Source: Carboxylicivirga linearis
Lineage (GTDB): Bacteria > Bacteroidota > Bacteroidia > Bacteroidales > Marinilabiliaceae
Length of the DNA: 64,000 bases
Reading direction: 5' to 3'
Assembly (NCBI RefSeq): GCF_018271995.1
Contig: NZ_JAGUCO010000006.1
Location: forward strand, 186,001 to 250,000
Below are positions 14,861 to 22,916 of the stretch, piece by piece (the stretch's first letter is position 1; each line of letters starts with the position of its first letter). Made by a program: the position numbers and the translations under genes. The notes beneath the pieces are model-generated. The model was not told where the DNA came from and searched no databases. It was given only the letters and a program-made list of their open reading frames with translations.

Positions 14861-17362
14861 ATGATTGACAGAATAAAAGCCCTACTACCTTATATTGGAG
14901 CTGTTTTAATCTTCATTATTCTTAGTACCGCCTATTTTACTCCTGTACTGGAAGGAAAAAAGTTACCTCAGCTGGATAATTCGCATGCCAAGGCCATGGC
15001 AAAAGAGTTGGTTGATTTTGAGAAACAAACTGGTGAAAAGTCGATGTGGACTAACTCCATGTTTGGAGGTATGCCAGCCTATCAAATAAAAGGTGATGCT
15101 TCAAAAAATGTCTTTTGGTATTTCAATAAAATCACACATCTTGGTTTACCGTACACTACCATAGCTATTGTTTTCTTATATATGCTGGGCTTTTACCTTT
15201 TACTCTTAAGCCTGAAAATTGAAAAATGGCTAAGTGTTGTGGGTGCTGTTGCTTTTGCTTTTGGGTCCTATAACCTCATCATAATTATTGCCGGACACAT
15301 AACCAAAACATACGCCATTGCTCTGATGGCCCCTGTAATAGCGGGTGTTTTATATGCTTATAACCGAAATAAGTGGATTGGAGGATTAATAACCGCCATT
15401 GCATTAGGAATGGAAATTGCCTACAACCATGTGCAAATAACTTATTATCTGGCTTTAATGATTTTGATTATAATAATAGCAAAGCTGGTCTATGCTATTA
15501 AGGAAAAAGCCATCAAAACATTTACGCAGACATCAACAATATTAGCTGTGGCTGCAGTTCTGGCCATTTTACCTAATATTACAAACCTGATAACGACCTA
15601 CGAATATGGTAAAGAATCCATTAGAGGAGCCTCTGAACTAACTGCTAAAGAAGGTGAAAAGGAACACTCAGGCTTAGATATAGATTATGCATTCAGCTGG
15701 AGCTATGGCAAAAAAGAAACACTCACGCTTTTAATACCAAATATAGTTGGTGGAGCGTCGGAACCCATAGGGACTAATGATGGCGCCATGAGTGAGGTAG
15801 ATAATCGCTTAAAGGAATATGTGTCTCAATCAAGTCAATACTGGGGCGGACGTGTTTTTACCAGTGGTCCCGTATACATTGGTGCTTTGGTCTGTTTCTT
15901 ATTTTTTATTGGAGCTTTTTACTATAAAGGCAAAGAAAAATGGTGGTTAATAGCCGCCACTGTGTTATCAATATTACTTGCCTGGGGTAAGAATTTTGAA
16001 GGATTTAACCATTTTATGTTCTATAATTTCCCATTATACAATAAGTTCAGAACGGTTGAAATGGCCTTGGTCATCGCTTCCTTTACCATGCCGGTATTGG
16101 GTTTTCTTGGATTGAAAACAATCATTGATAAGCCGGAACTTATTAAACAGGATAGTAAATGGTTTTTAATTGCATTTGCTTTAACGGGCGGTATTAGTTT
16201 GTTATTTGCAGTTGCTCCGGGTGCTTTGGGCATCTACGATTTCCTTAGCCCACAGGAAGCTCAATCATTTGCACAACAGATACAACAAGGTGGTGATCAA
16301 GCAATGATGTATAAGTTATTACAAGATAATTTAATTACAGCTCGTCAACACCTGATGACTTCAGATGCATGGCGTTCGTTTATCTTTATTCTGATTGGTT
16401 CTGCATCGCTATGGTTTTATTCACAAAATAAACTGGCTACCCGCTATATTATCTGGGGTTTTGCCATTCTTATATTTATCGACCTTTGGGGTGTTGATAA
16501 ACGATACCTAAACAACGACAATTTTGAAACTAAAACAAAAGCCAAGGAAGAATTTGCCAAGTCAAAAGCAGATGAAGCGATATTAAGAGATCAGGATTTA
16601 TACTACCGGGTTTTACCAATCTATCGCGATCCATTTAAGGACGGTTTTACGCCTTATTGGCACAAAACAGTTGGTGGTTTCCATGGAGCTAAATTACGAC
16701 GCTATCAAGATTTATATGACAGATATATTTTCAATAACTGGCAAACTCTAATTCAATCCTTACAAAATGCCCAAACATTGGGTGATTTAGAAATAGAATT
16801 GGAAAATATGCCAATTCTGAATATGCTGAATACGAAATATGTTATTTATAACCCGGGTGCTACACCAATATTTAATCCGGCATATATGGGTAATGCATGG
16901 TTTGTGGAAAACATTAAACTGGTAGCCGATGCCGATGAAGAAATAGCTGCCATTGGAGGTGTTAATCTTCATAAATCAGCAGTAGTTGATCAGCAATTTA
17001 AAGAGCAGATTAATGGTTATTCAATCGATTCTATTCAAGGTAGTATTGATTTGGTTAGTTATGCTCCCAATAAGTTAATTTTTGAGTCAAATACACCTCA
17101 AAATCAAGTAGCAGTTTTCAGTGATATTTATTACGATAAAGGATGGAATGCATATATTGATGGTAAGAAAACGGATCATTTCAGAGCCAATTATGTATTG
17201 CGTGGTTTAATGATTCCTGAAGGACAACATACAATTGAATTCCGGTTTGAACCTACATCATTCTACACTGGTCAGTGGGTTGCAGCTATAAGTTCAATAA
17301 TAATACTTTTACTAATTGCAGGAGCTGGCTTCTGGTTTTGGAAGAAACAAAAAACGGAATAA
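14861..17362 (+). CDS. YfhO family polytopic membrane protein
   Basis: An 833-residue inner-membrane protein with about a dozen hydrophobic helices and a large soluble C-terminal domain before a last helix (residues 803-826) and a basic end. The first loop carries a DNSHAKAM segment and the N-terminal half has GSYNLIIIIAGHITK, resembling the YfhO/GT-C-like membrane fold. In Firmicutes, YfhO glycosylates teichoic acid. Bacteroidota homologues are assumed to be GT-C-type glycosyltransferases, but their substrates are not known. It is flanked by terminators on both sides and so is probably monocistronic. Confidence 0.85.
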   Translation: MIDRIKALLPYIGAVLIFIILSTAYFTPVLEGKKLPQLDNSHAKAMAKELVDFEKQTGEKSMWTNSMFGGMPAYQIKGDASKNVFWYFNKITHLGLPYTTIAIVFLYMLGFYLLLLSLKIEKWLSVVGAVAFAFGSYNLIIIIAGHITKTYAIALMAPVIAGVLYAYNRNKWIGGLITAIALGMEIAYNHVQITYYLALMILIIIIAKLVYAIKEKAIKTFTQTSTILAVAAVLAILPNITNLITTYEYGKESIRGASELTAKEGEKEHSGLDIDYAFSWSYGKKETLTLLIPNIVGGASEPIGTNDGAMSEVDNRLKEYVSQSSQYWGGRVFTSGPVYIGALVCFLFFIGAFYYKGKEKWWLIAATVLSILLAWGKNFEGFNHFMFYNFPLYNKFRTVEMALVIASFTMPVLGFLGLKTIIDKPELIKQDSKWFLIAFALTGGISLLFAVAPGALGIYDFLSPQEAQSFAQQIQQGGDQAMMYKLLQDNLITARQHLMTSDAWRSFIFILIGSASLWFYSQNKLATRYIIWGFAILIFIDLWGVDKRYLNNDNFETKTKAKEEFAKSKADEAILRDQDLYYRVLPIYRDPFKDGFTPYWHKTVGGFHGAKLRRYQDLYDRYIFNNWQTLIQSLQNAQTLGDLEIELENMPILNMLNTKYVIYNPGATPIFNPAYMGNAWFVENIKLVADADEEIAAIGGVNLHKSAVVDQQFKEQINGYSIDSIQGSIDLVSYAPNKLIFESNTPQNQVAVFSDIYYDKGWNAYIDGKKTDHFRANYVLRGLMIPEGQHTIEFRFEPTSFYTGQWVAAISSIIILLLIAGAGFWFWKKQKTE

Positions 17363-17375
17363 AATGAAAATAAAA

Positions 17376-17402
17376 AGAGGCTGACCTATTTGGTCAGCCT
17401 CT
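17376..17402 (+). terminator. Terminator after the YfhO-like gene
   Basis: Perfect 11-bp arms AGAGGCTGACC / GGTCAGCCTCT with a 5-nt loop, preceded by an A tract and followed by a weakly T-rich stretch. Confidence 0.75.
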
Positions 17403-18046
17403 ATTCTTCAACTAATCTTTTTCTTTTAAAAGAAATAACTACTAACAGTGTATCATTTAATTAGTCTCTTTTCAATTAGAAGATCTAATCGTATTATTAA
17501 AAGAGAATTACATGATTTTCCTGAATAGGAATTAACTACTACTTCACGATTAATAATATCAACACAAGCAATATTACTACAACCTGATAAGTGATAAAAT
17601 AATTCGGAAATTTTAATCTTCGCTTTACGATTTTTAAAGGTACGCGTTCTTCATTCATAATAAGTAACGGTTTAAGGTTTAGTAAAAATAATATTTCGGA
17701 AGTTAATAAACAAACCGACTAATTCGATTAAACGTTCAATAAAAGCCATTTATCTAAATAGTTTTGATTAACTTCCCATTTTCTAATATAAAAGCCTGTT
17801 TTTTATTGATCAAATAAATTATATAAATTTATTATAGATAAATAGCAAAAGCATACAAACGCTTTTATAATAACACTGCTAATACTCAATAACGTTATTT
17901 TCAATTATTCCATTAATTAAGTTTTCAGAACTTAAATCAATATCCTTCTTAATCAACCGTTCTTTTGGATGGGTGTTATTGTATGAATAATTTCTAACCT
18001 GTTATAAATTGAAGAAAATGCTCAGTTTTAATTATCTTTATCAATC
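17403..18046. other. AT-rich intergenic region with one small ORF
   Basis: A 644-base stretch of high AT content. Apart from the 39-codon minus-strand ORF at 17539-17658 I see no gene, tRNA or terminator. It is the longest gap in the window. Confidence 0.5.
17539..17658 (-). CDS. Candidate 39-residue membrane peptide
   Basis: An ORF with a cytoplasmic-looking basic N-terminus (MNEERVPLKIVKRRLKFPN) followed by a single 16-20 residue helix made almost wholly of Val, Ile and Leu, ending in Lys. The polarity follows the positive-inside rule, and the codon use does not look random. It stands alone in a long gap. No family is recognised, and there is no clear ribosome binding site, as is normal for this phylum. 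Confidence 0.45.
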   Translation of the reverse strand: MNEERVPLKIVKRRLKFPNYFITYQVVVILLVLILLIVK

Positions 18047-18253
18047 ATGAAAGATCTTGAGAAATTACAATGTGAACACTGTCAGGCGGAGTTTAACAAA
18101 CATGATCTTGACCGATCCTGCAGTAATTGTTTTTGCTGTACTGGCTGTGAAATATACCTGTGCCCTAATTGTAAAAAAGAAATTGTGTTGACTCCTATCG
18201 GAGAACCTACTACATGTCGCTACCATAATAAAGATAACCCTTTAAAAGGTTAA
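18047..18253 (+). CDS. Small cysteine-rich zinc-ribbon protein (DUF1272-like)
   Basis: A 68-residue protein with four cysteine pairs or knuckles: CEHC (9-12), CSNC, FCCTGC and CPNC, then LTPIGEPTTC. The order CEHC ... CSNCFCCTGC ... CPNCKKEIV resembles the DUF1272 family of small zinc-binding proteins. It should bind one or two metal ions. Function unknown. It ends 8 bp before the convergent stop of modC. The zinc-binding prediction is firm; the family name is a judgement by eye. Confidence 0.7.
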   Translation: MKDLEKLQCEHCQAEFNKHDLDRSCSNCFCCTGCEIYLCPNCKKEIVLTPIGEPTTCRYHNKDNPLKG

Positions 18254-18261
18254 CGAGTAAC

Positions 18262-19344
18262 CTATCCGGCAACATCAATGGCCACTGACTTGAACAAGCA
18301 CCAAACCGTATTTCCGGGTTCAACAAACATTTTTTTACCTGATTCAGCTGTTATCTCCACAACCAACTGAAATCCCACATCTACGATACAAAGAGTTGTT
18401 GCTCCCCTATCAATAGTCTCAACTATTACCCCTTTCAACTGGTTTTGGATCGTCACCTCTTTCAATTTTTCTCGCGAAAGTGCAATATCATCAGAACTGA
18501 TAAATATTTTCATCTCCTCACCTACCTTGTAGGTTTGATTGCTTTTTTCGCATTTTACTCTAACACTGTTTGCCTCGCCATTATTCGATAAAATGGTTAT
18601 ACCTCTATCTGTATCAATTTCCTTCACCTTCATGGTAATTGAATTCATAATGGAGTTTTTACCAAACATCTCCAAGGCTGCATCCGACCTTAACAGATCA
18701 TGATAATCAGCATGACCAATGCACCTTCCCTTTTGAATGAGACACAACCTATCTGTTAACTTTAATAAATCAGGTAAATCATGACTAACGACTAAAATAG
18801 GTATTTTAACTTTCCGGTGTATTTTCAATAAAAATGGTAATATCTGACTACGCAGTTGCACATCTACTGCAGAAAAAGGTTCATCTAACAACAATATTTT
18901 AGGAGCCGACAATAAGGCTCTTCCTAATGCTGTTCTTTGTCTCTCACCCCCCGAAACCATGGCTGGTTTAGTCTGTAATAAATGTCGAAGATTTAACAAA
19001 TCTACAACCTGATCGAAACCCAGATGTTTAGAGCCAAACCGTTTAATTCCATACAGTAGATTCTTTTCGATAGTCATATGCGGGAATAATCTCCCTTCTT
19101 GAAAAACATAGCCAATATTGCGCTTCTGAACCGGTATATTTATATCCAACTCAGAATTAAAAACTATGTTATCATAAATTTTTACAAAGCCCTTTTCTGG
19201 TGTTGCCAAACCGGCTATAGACTGAAGCAATGATGTTTTACCCGAACCACTGGCACCATAAATACCTGTGATTCCCACATGGAAATTCTCCTTAATTCGT
19301 ACATCAAAAATGTCGCGTTGTAATGTAAAATCCACTTTAATCAT
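18262..19344 (-). CDS. modC: Molybdate ABC transporter ATP-binding protein
   Basis: A 360-residue ABC ATPase. Walker A is GASGSGKT (residues 30-37), the Q-loop is in GYVFQEGRLFPHM, the signature is SGGERQ, Walker B is ILLLDEPFSAVD and the H-loop is VVSHD. After about residue 230 there is a C-terminal TOBE/Mop-type domain (around residues 295-355), as in ModC, where it binds oxyanion. It drives ATP-dependent molybdate uptake together with ModB. The gene starts 3 bp after the modB stop, so the two are translationally linked. Tungstate or another oxyanion cannot be excluded. Confidence 0.88.
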   Translation of the reverse strand: MIKVDFTLQRDIFDVRIKENFHVGITGIYGASGSGKTSLLQSIAGLATPEKGFVKIYDNIVFNSELDINIPVQKRNIGYVFQEGRLFPHMTIEKNLLYGIKRFGSKHLGFDQVVDLLNLRHLLQTKPAMVSGGERQRTALGRALLSAPKILLLDEPFSAVDVQLRSQILPFLLKIHRKVKIPILVVSHDLPDLLKLTDRLCLIQKGRCIGHADYHDLLRSDAALEMFGKNSIMNSITMKVKEIDTDRGITILSNNGEANSVRVKCEKSNQTYKVGEEMKIFISSDDIALSREKLKEVTIQNQLKGVIVETIDRGATTLCIVDVGFQLVVEITAESGKKMFVEPGNTVWCLFKSVAIDVAG

Positions 19345-19347
19345 AGG

Positions 19348-20076
19348 CTATCTGCGCTTGGGCTTTAATTGTTTTTTGATATACCACTCCGAACCTGCCA
19401 TAGCAATAAAAGATATTAGTACCGAAACCAATACCAATCGTAAAGTAGCCATTTCTTGTCCGGGAACCTGCATATAAGCATATATAGCTAAGGGTAACGT
19501 TTGTGTTTCACCGGCAATATTACCAGCAAAAGTAATGGTAGCTCCAAACTCACCCAATGAACGGGCAAATCCTAAAATACTGCCGGAAACAATTCCTGGT
19601 AAAGCTAGCGGTACCGTAATTCTAAAGAATGTTTTAAACTTACCGGCACCCAAAATACGCGATGCATCTTCCAACCCCGGATCAATCATCTCCATGGCTG
19701 TTCGTACAGATCGTACAATAAGTGGAAATGCAACTACAACAGAAGCAATTACCGCTGCTTGAAAAGTAAATGCCAATTTAATTCCTAAGGCAGAAAACAA
19801 CCACTGACCCAATAACCCCTTCGTACCTAATAGCAGAAGCAATAGGTAACCGGTGGTAACAGGTGGCATTACCAATGGAAGGTGTATAATGCTTTCGATA
19901 ATGGCTTTTCCTCTGAACTTTTTTCGTGCCATTAAATAACCAACTAATAAAGCCAGAGGCACAGCAATTAAAGTGCAATAAAAGGCCACCTTAAGGGATA
20001 AACCTAATGCATGTAACTCGGCTGAATTAAATTTGATCAGTTGATTAAACATAGAATAAATATAAGGTAATGACAC
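19348..20076 (-). CDS. modB: Molybdate ABC transporter permease
   Basis: A 242-residue inner-membrane permease with five or six transmembrane helices and the cytoplasmic EAA loop (EMIDPGLEDASRILGAGKF) followed by RSLGEFGATITFAGN, which is typical of ModB. The ATG at 20052 (MFNQLIKF) is an equally good start. It forms the membrane channel for ModC. The periplasmic binding protein ModA, normally the first gene, is not adjacent: the next gene upstream is an esterase-like protein. Confidence 0.9.
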   Translation of the reverse strand: MSLPYIYSMFNQLIKFNSAELHALGLSLKVAFYCTLIAVPLALLVGYLMARKKFRGKAIIESIIHLPLVMPPVTTGYLLLLLLGTKGLLGQWLFSALGIKLAFTFQAAVIASVVVAFPLIVRSVRTAMEMIDPGLEDASRILGAGKFKTFFRITVPLALPGIVSGSILGFARSLGEFGATITFAGNIAGETQTLPLAIYAYMQVPGQEMATLRLVLVSVLISFIAMAGSEWYIKKQLKPKRR

Positions 20077-20174
20077 AAAAACTTATATCTGTATAAATCT
20101 TACTATAAAAAAAATGCCATTATCTACACATCGCTATCTTTCAGCAGTATCTGTTAATATCAAAAAACTAAAAT

Positions 20175-20190
20175 CCTACATTTTTGTAGG
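20175..20190 (-). terminator. Weak terminator of the esterase-like gene
   Basis: A 6-bp stem CCTACA / TGTAGG with a 4-nt loop. On the minus strand it is followed by ATTTTAGTTTTTT, 28 bp after the stop at 20218. Confidence 0.5.
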
Positions 20191-20217
20191 TGTAAGAAGT
20201 ATCATCAACAAATTTGT

Positions 20218-21291
20218 TTAATAGCCTTGTTTTAGTTCTTCTAGATTTCGTTTGGCTTCATCACTGCCAGTTTGATCATAAATAAGTTGATAAGTGTAAT
20301 AAGCCATTTCGCGACCACCTTTTATTCGTAACTGTTTTGCCAATTCAAGCATTATTTCCATTTCCCTCTTGAAAAGTTCCGGATTATTTGCTGAAATAAA
20401 CTTGATTGATTCAGCAACATTCGCATAGTTTTCGTTTGATAAATTCAAAAGCAGATGAGGCATTAAAACATTTTCGTCAATCGAAATTGATATTCCCATT
20501 TGCTCTTTAACCTGACTGACAAAATCCTGCACTTCTGTAATATTCTTTCCTAATATACTATCAGGAACAGTAGTAAACGAACGATAAAAGTTATATCCCT
20601 TACAAAAACCCGTATATGCATTGGTCTGATGAGTTTCGTCTTTTAAAACATCAAACTTCCAATGCAAATAATCTATTTGCAATGAATCCAACAGAAAATG
20701 AAATGCATGATTTGACTGCTCCAATTGTGGATAGTTCTCATTGCGTCCCATACCAAAATACAGTGCTTTATTCTGCTTGAGTTCAATTTTATTGATGTGT
20801 TTGGCATCTACAAGTTGAAGTACCGGGCTGGTTGCCAAATAAAACGAAAAATGATCCGGCTTATTCAAAAAGCATTCAAGTACCATTGCACCGGCCATTG
20901 AATGTCCTGAAACCATTCGAACACCTGAAGTTTTATACTGGCGTTCCATATCAGGAAGTAGTTCTTCCAGTATGAAAGTCAGATACTTTTTACGACCCTC
21001 TTCTTTCAAGAAGTCTTTTTTGCCATCAACCGACTCTATACCAACTGTCACAAACTCATTTTTCAATATAGATGCCCGAAAATCAAATGGTTCAGCACTC
21101 AACAAAATAGCAAGTGGATATGGGTGAGTTTGAAAATCATCAGGGTGAGAAAGAAAAACCTGAACACTACGATTTAGAATATTTGATTTGTATTCAATGC
21201 TTTGCCCAATAGTTATATCCTTACCGACAGTTTGCCCAACTGCGGAAAACACGATTAATAATAGAAAAAAAGTTAGTGAAACTCTATTCAT
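20218..21291 (-). CDS. Secreted alpha/beta-hydrolase, putative esterase
   Basis: A 357-residue protein with a Sec signal peptide (residues 1-19, ending AVGQ). The nucleophile elbow GHSMAGAM (GxSxG with the serine after His) is seen near residue 129 after a long spacer, as in the Esterase-D/IroE-type putative esterase family (PF00756). A His at the DETHQ motif (about residue 216) is a plausible third triad member. The C-terminal 100 residues are helical and hold a TPR-like segment. It may hydrolyse an ester in the periplasm; the substrate is unknown. It is transcribed toward modBC, but separated from it by a weak terminator. Confidence 0.7.
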   Translation of the reverse strand: MNRVSLTFFLLLIVFSAVGQTVGKDITIGQSIEYKSNILNRSVQVFLSHPDDFQTHPYPLAILLSAEPFDFRASILKNEFVTVGIESVDGKKDFLKEEGRKKYLTFILEELLPDMERQYKTSGVRMVSGHSMAGAMVLECFLNKPDHFSFYLATSPVLQLVDAKHINKIELKQNKALYFGMGRNENYPQLEQSNHAFHFLLDSLQIDYLHWKFDVLKDETHQTNAYTGFCKGYNFYRSFTTVPDSILGKNITEVQDFVSQVKEQMGISISIDENVLMPHLLLNLSNENYANVAESIKFISANNPELFKREMEIMLELAKQLRIKGGREMAYYTYQLIYDQTGSDEAKRNLEELKQGY

Positions 21292-21385
21292 ACTTAAATC
21301 TCTAATTCTGATTAAATATAAACAAAATGAACTTTAAAGTAGAGTAGGTTGTTTGCTTTAGCAAATACTCTTAACACGAAAAATT

Positions 21386-22096
21386 ATGCGAACTACAATC
21401 CTTATCTTCTCATTAACCGTCTTTTTAGCATCCTGTAATACATCATCCAAAAAATCAGAAAGTACAAGCGATTTATTACCACTTGGAACTCATAAAGGTA
21501 CAGTTAGCGAAGTTATTCAAACTCCTTCATATACATATCTGCTAATAAAAGAAAGTATGGGTGAAAATTGGATAGCCATACCCAAAGCTGAAGTTAAAGA
21601 AGGACAGCAAGTGTTTTACGACGAAGGACTTGAAATGAAAAACTTCCAAAGCAAAACACTGCAACGTGAATTCGAGACCATCTATTTTGTTAAAGGCATT
21701 AGAAATGAAGCTTTGGAATCGGTTGATGAAGCCATCCGTAAAAATATTAACAAATCATCCGGAGCTGCTAAAACCGATATTGAAATAGAGCAACCACAAG
21801 GAGCACAAAGTATTGCTTACATATTCGAAAACAAATCATCTTTATCAGATACTAAAGTAACCGTTAAAGGAAAAATCGTAAAGGTTAACAATGGCATTTT
21901 AAATACTAATTGGGTACACATTCAGGATGGTAGTTCCTTTGAAAATAGTTTTGATTTAACCGTTACCACTGATGAATTGTATCAGGTTGGAGATGTTGTG
22001 ACTTTTATAGGCACCATTGGTCTTAACAGAGATTTTGGAGCAGGTTATATTTACAATGTAATAATGGAAGATGCAACTAAAGTAGTTAGTCTCTAA
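21386..22096 (+). CDS. Lipoprotein with two small beta-rich (OB-like) domains
   Basis: A 236-residue lipoprotein with signal and lipobox LASC (Cys17). After a Ser-rich linker there are two beta-rich parts: residues 30-110 (GTVSEVIQTPSYTYLLIKE ... WIAIPKAEVKEGQQV) and residues 150-235 (VTVKGKIVKVNNGI ... WVHIQDGSS ... VGDVVTFIGTI), the latter resembling nucleic-acid-binding OB-folds found in many Bacteroidota lipoproteins. The role is unknown. It is transcribed away from the esterase. Confidence 0.55.
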   Translation: MRTTILIFSLTVFLASCNTSSKKSESTSDLLPLGTHKGTVSEVIQTPSYTYLLIKESMGENWIAIPKAEVKEGQQVFYDEGLEMKNFQSKTLQREFETIYFVKGIRNEALESVDEAIRKNINKSSGAAKTDIEIEQPQGAQSIAYIFENKSSLSDTKVTVKGKIVKVNNGILNTNWVHIQDGSSFENSFDLTVTTDELYQVGDVVTFIGTIGLNRDFGAGYIYNVIMEDATKVVSL

Positions 22097-22227
22097 ACTT
22101 TTACATTCCGCGTTTAAATACATTGTATAGAATAGTTGATTGCATTGCAATCAGCTATTTTTCTTTTTACAATACCCTTAGTATTTATAACCTGCTTTTA
22201 GGTAGATATTTTCTTAACAGCCTTAAT

Positions 22228-22683
22228 CTATTTAGTAACACCCTTAGCCCTATTTTTTTGAAATTCTCTATTGGTTATAGACGAGGTTGATTTTACTTGT
22301 AAATGCTTTTGAATAACAGCACAAGAATGGTAGTATTCAAGTTCAATCAAATGACTTAATATTTTATTTTTTACCTTTTCACTAACCGGAGTAATCATTT
22401 GAGACATAATGTAAATCAACGAATCCGGATCATTTTGCATAACCCATTCTATTGATTTAAAATAGTCTTCAAAATCTTTAAACGGCAATTTTTCTATATC
22501 AAAGTGGAAATCATACTTCTCGAGAAGCTCAACAATATTAACCACATTTTTATACCATCGGAAACGGGGTTTTCCATCAACATCCGTCCACATATATTCC
22601 GAAAAGGCTTTGGAATCTTTTTTTGCCAATTCATCACATGTAAAATAAAATGTTCCTTTAGGAGCAAGCTGTGGATTCTTCAT
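22228..22683 (-). CDS. Uncharacterised 151-residue protein
   Basis: A cytoplasmic-looking protein with no signal or membrane segment. It contains an aromatic central part (FRWYKNVVNIVELLEKYDFHFDIEKL) and several amphipathic helices, and it ends with a basic tail (REFQKNRAKGVTK). I do not recognise a domain. The coding look (long open frame, sensible composition, start shortly after a gap) supports a real gene. Neighbours give no functional hint. Confidence 0.6.
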   Translation of the reverse strand: MKNPQLAPKGTFYFTCDELAKKDSKAFSEYMWTDVDGKPRFRWYKNVVNIVELLEKYDFHFDIEKLPFKDFEDYFKSIEWVMQNDPDSLIYIMSQMITPVSEKVKNKILSHLIELEYYHSCAVIQKHLQVKSTSSITNREFQKNRAKGVTK

Positions 22684-22887
22684 AACTATAGCATTTTATA
22701 CTATTAAATTAATAATCAAATCTTAAATATACAAATCAGCTCTTCACTTAATAAGGATTACAAAGATTTATGAGGATTTAGTTTATTAGAAAAATAAGGT
22801 TATTCCAATTTGTAAAATTCCCAATTCTTTTAATGATAATTAATACCTTTTTTACACTACAAGCTTACTAATCACAAAAATAAGGCG

Positions 22888-22895
22888 TACCTTTG
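22888..22895 (+). promoter_or_regulatory. -7 promoter element of typA
   Basis: TACCTTTG is an exact match to TAnnTTTG, 21 bp before the ATG at 22917. It makes a start at 22893 unlikely because the transcript would begin after that codon. Confidence 0.6.
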
Positions 22896-22916
22896 CGGCT
22901 CATTTGGATTTTATAT

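Noticed and set aside
20077-20217. Molybdenum cofactor riboswitch ahead of modB
   Set aside because: The 141-bp gap is AT-rich with no conserved stems visible beyond a weak terminator of the neighbouring gene.
22893-22916. Upstream start for typA
   Set aside because: It lies inside the TACCTTTG promoter element and the family starts at the next ATG (QEIRNVAIIAHVDHGK).
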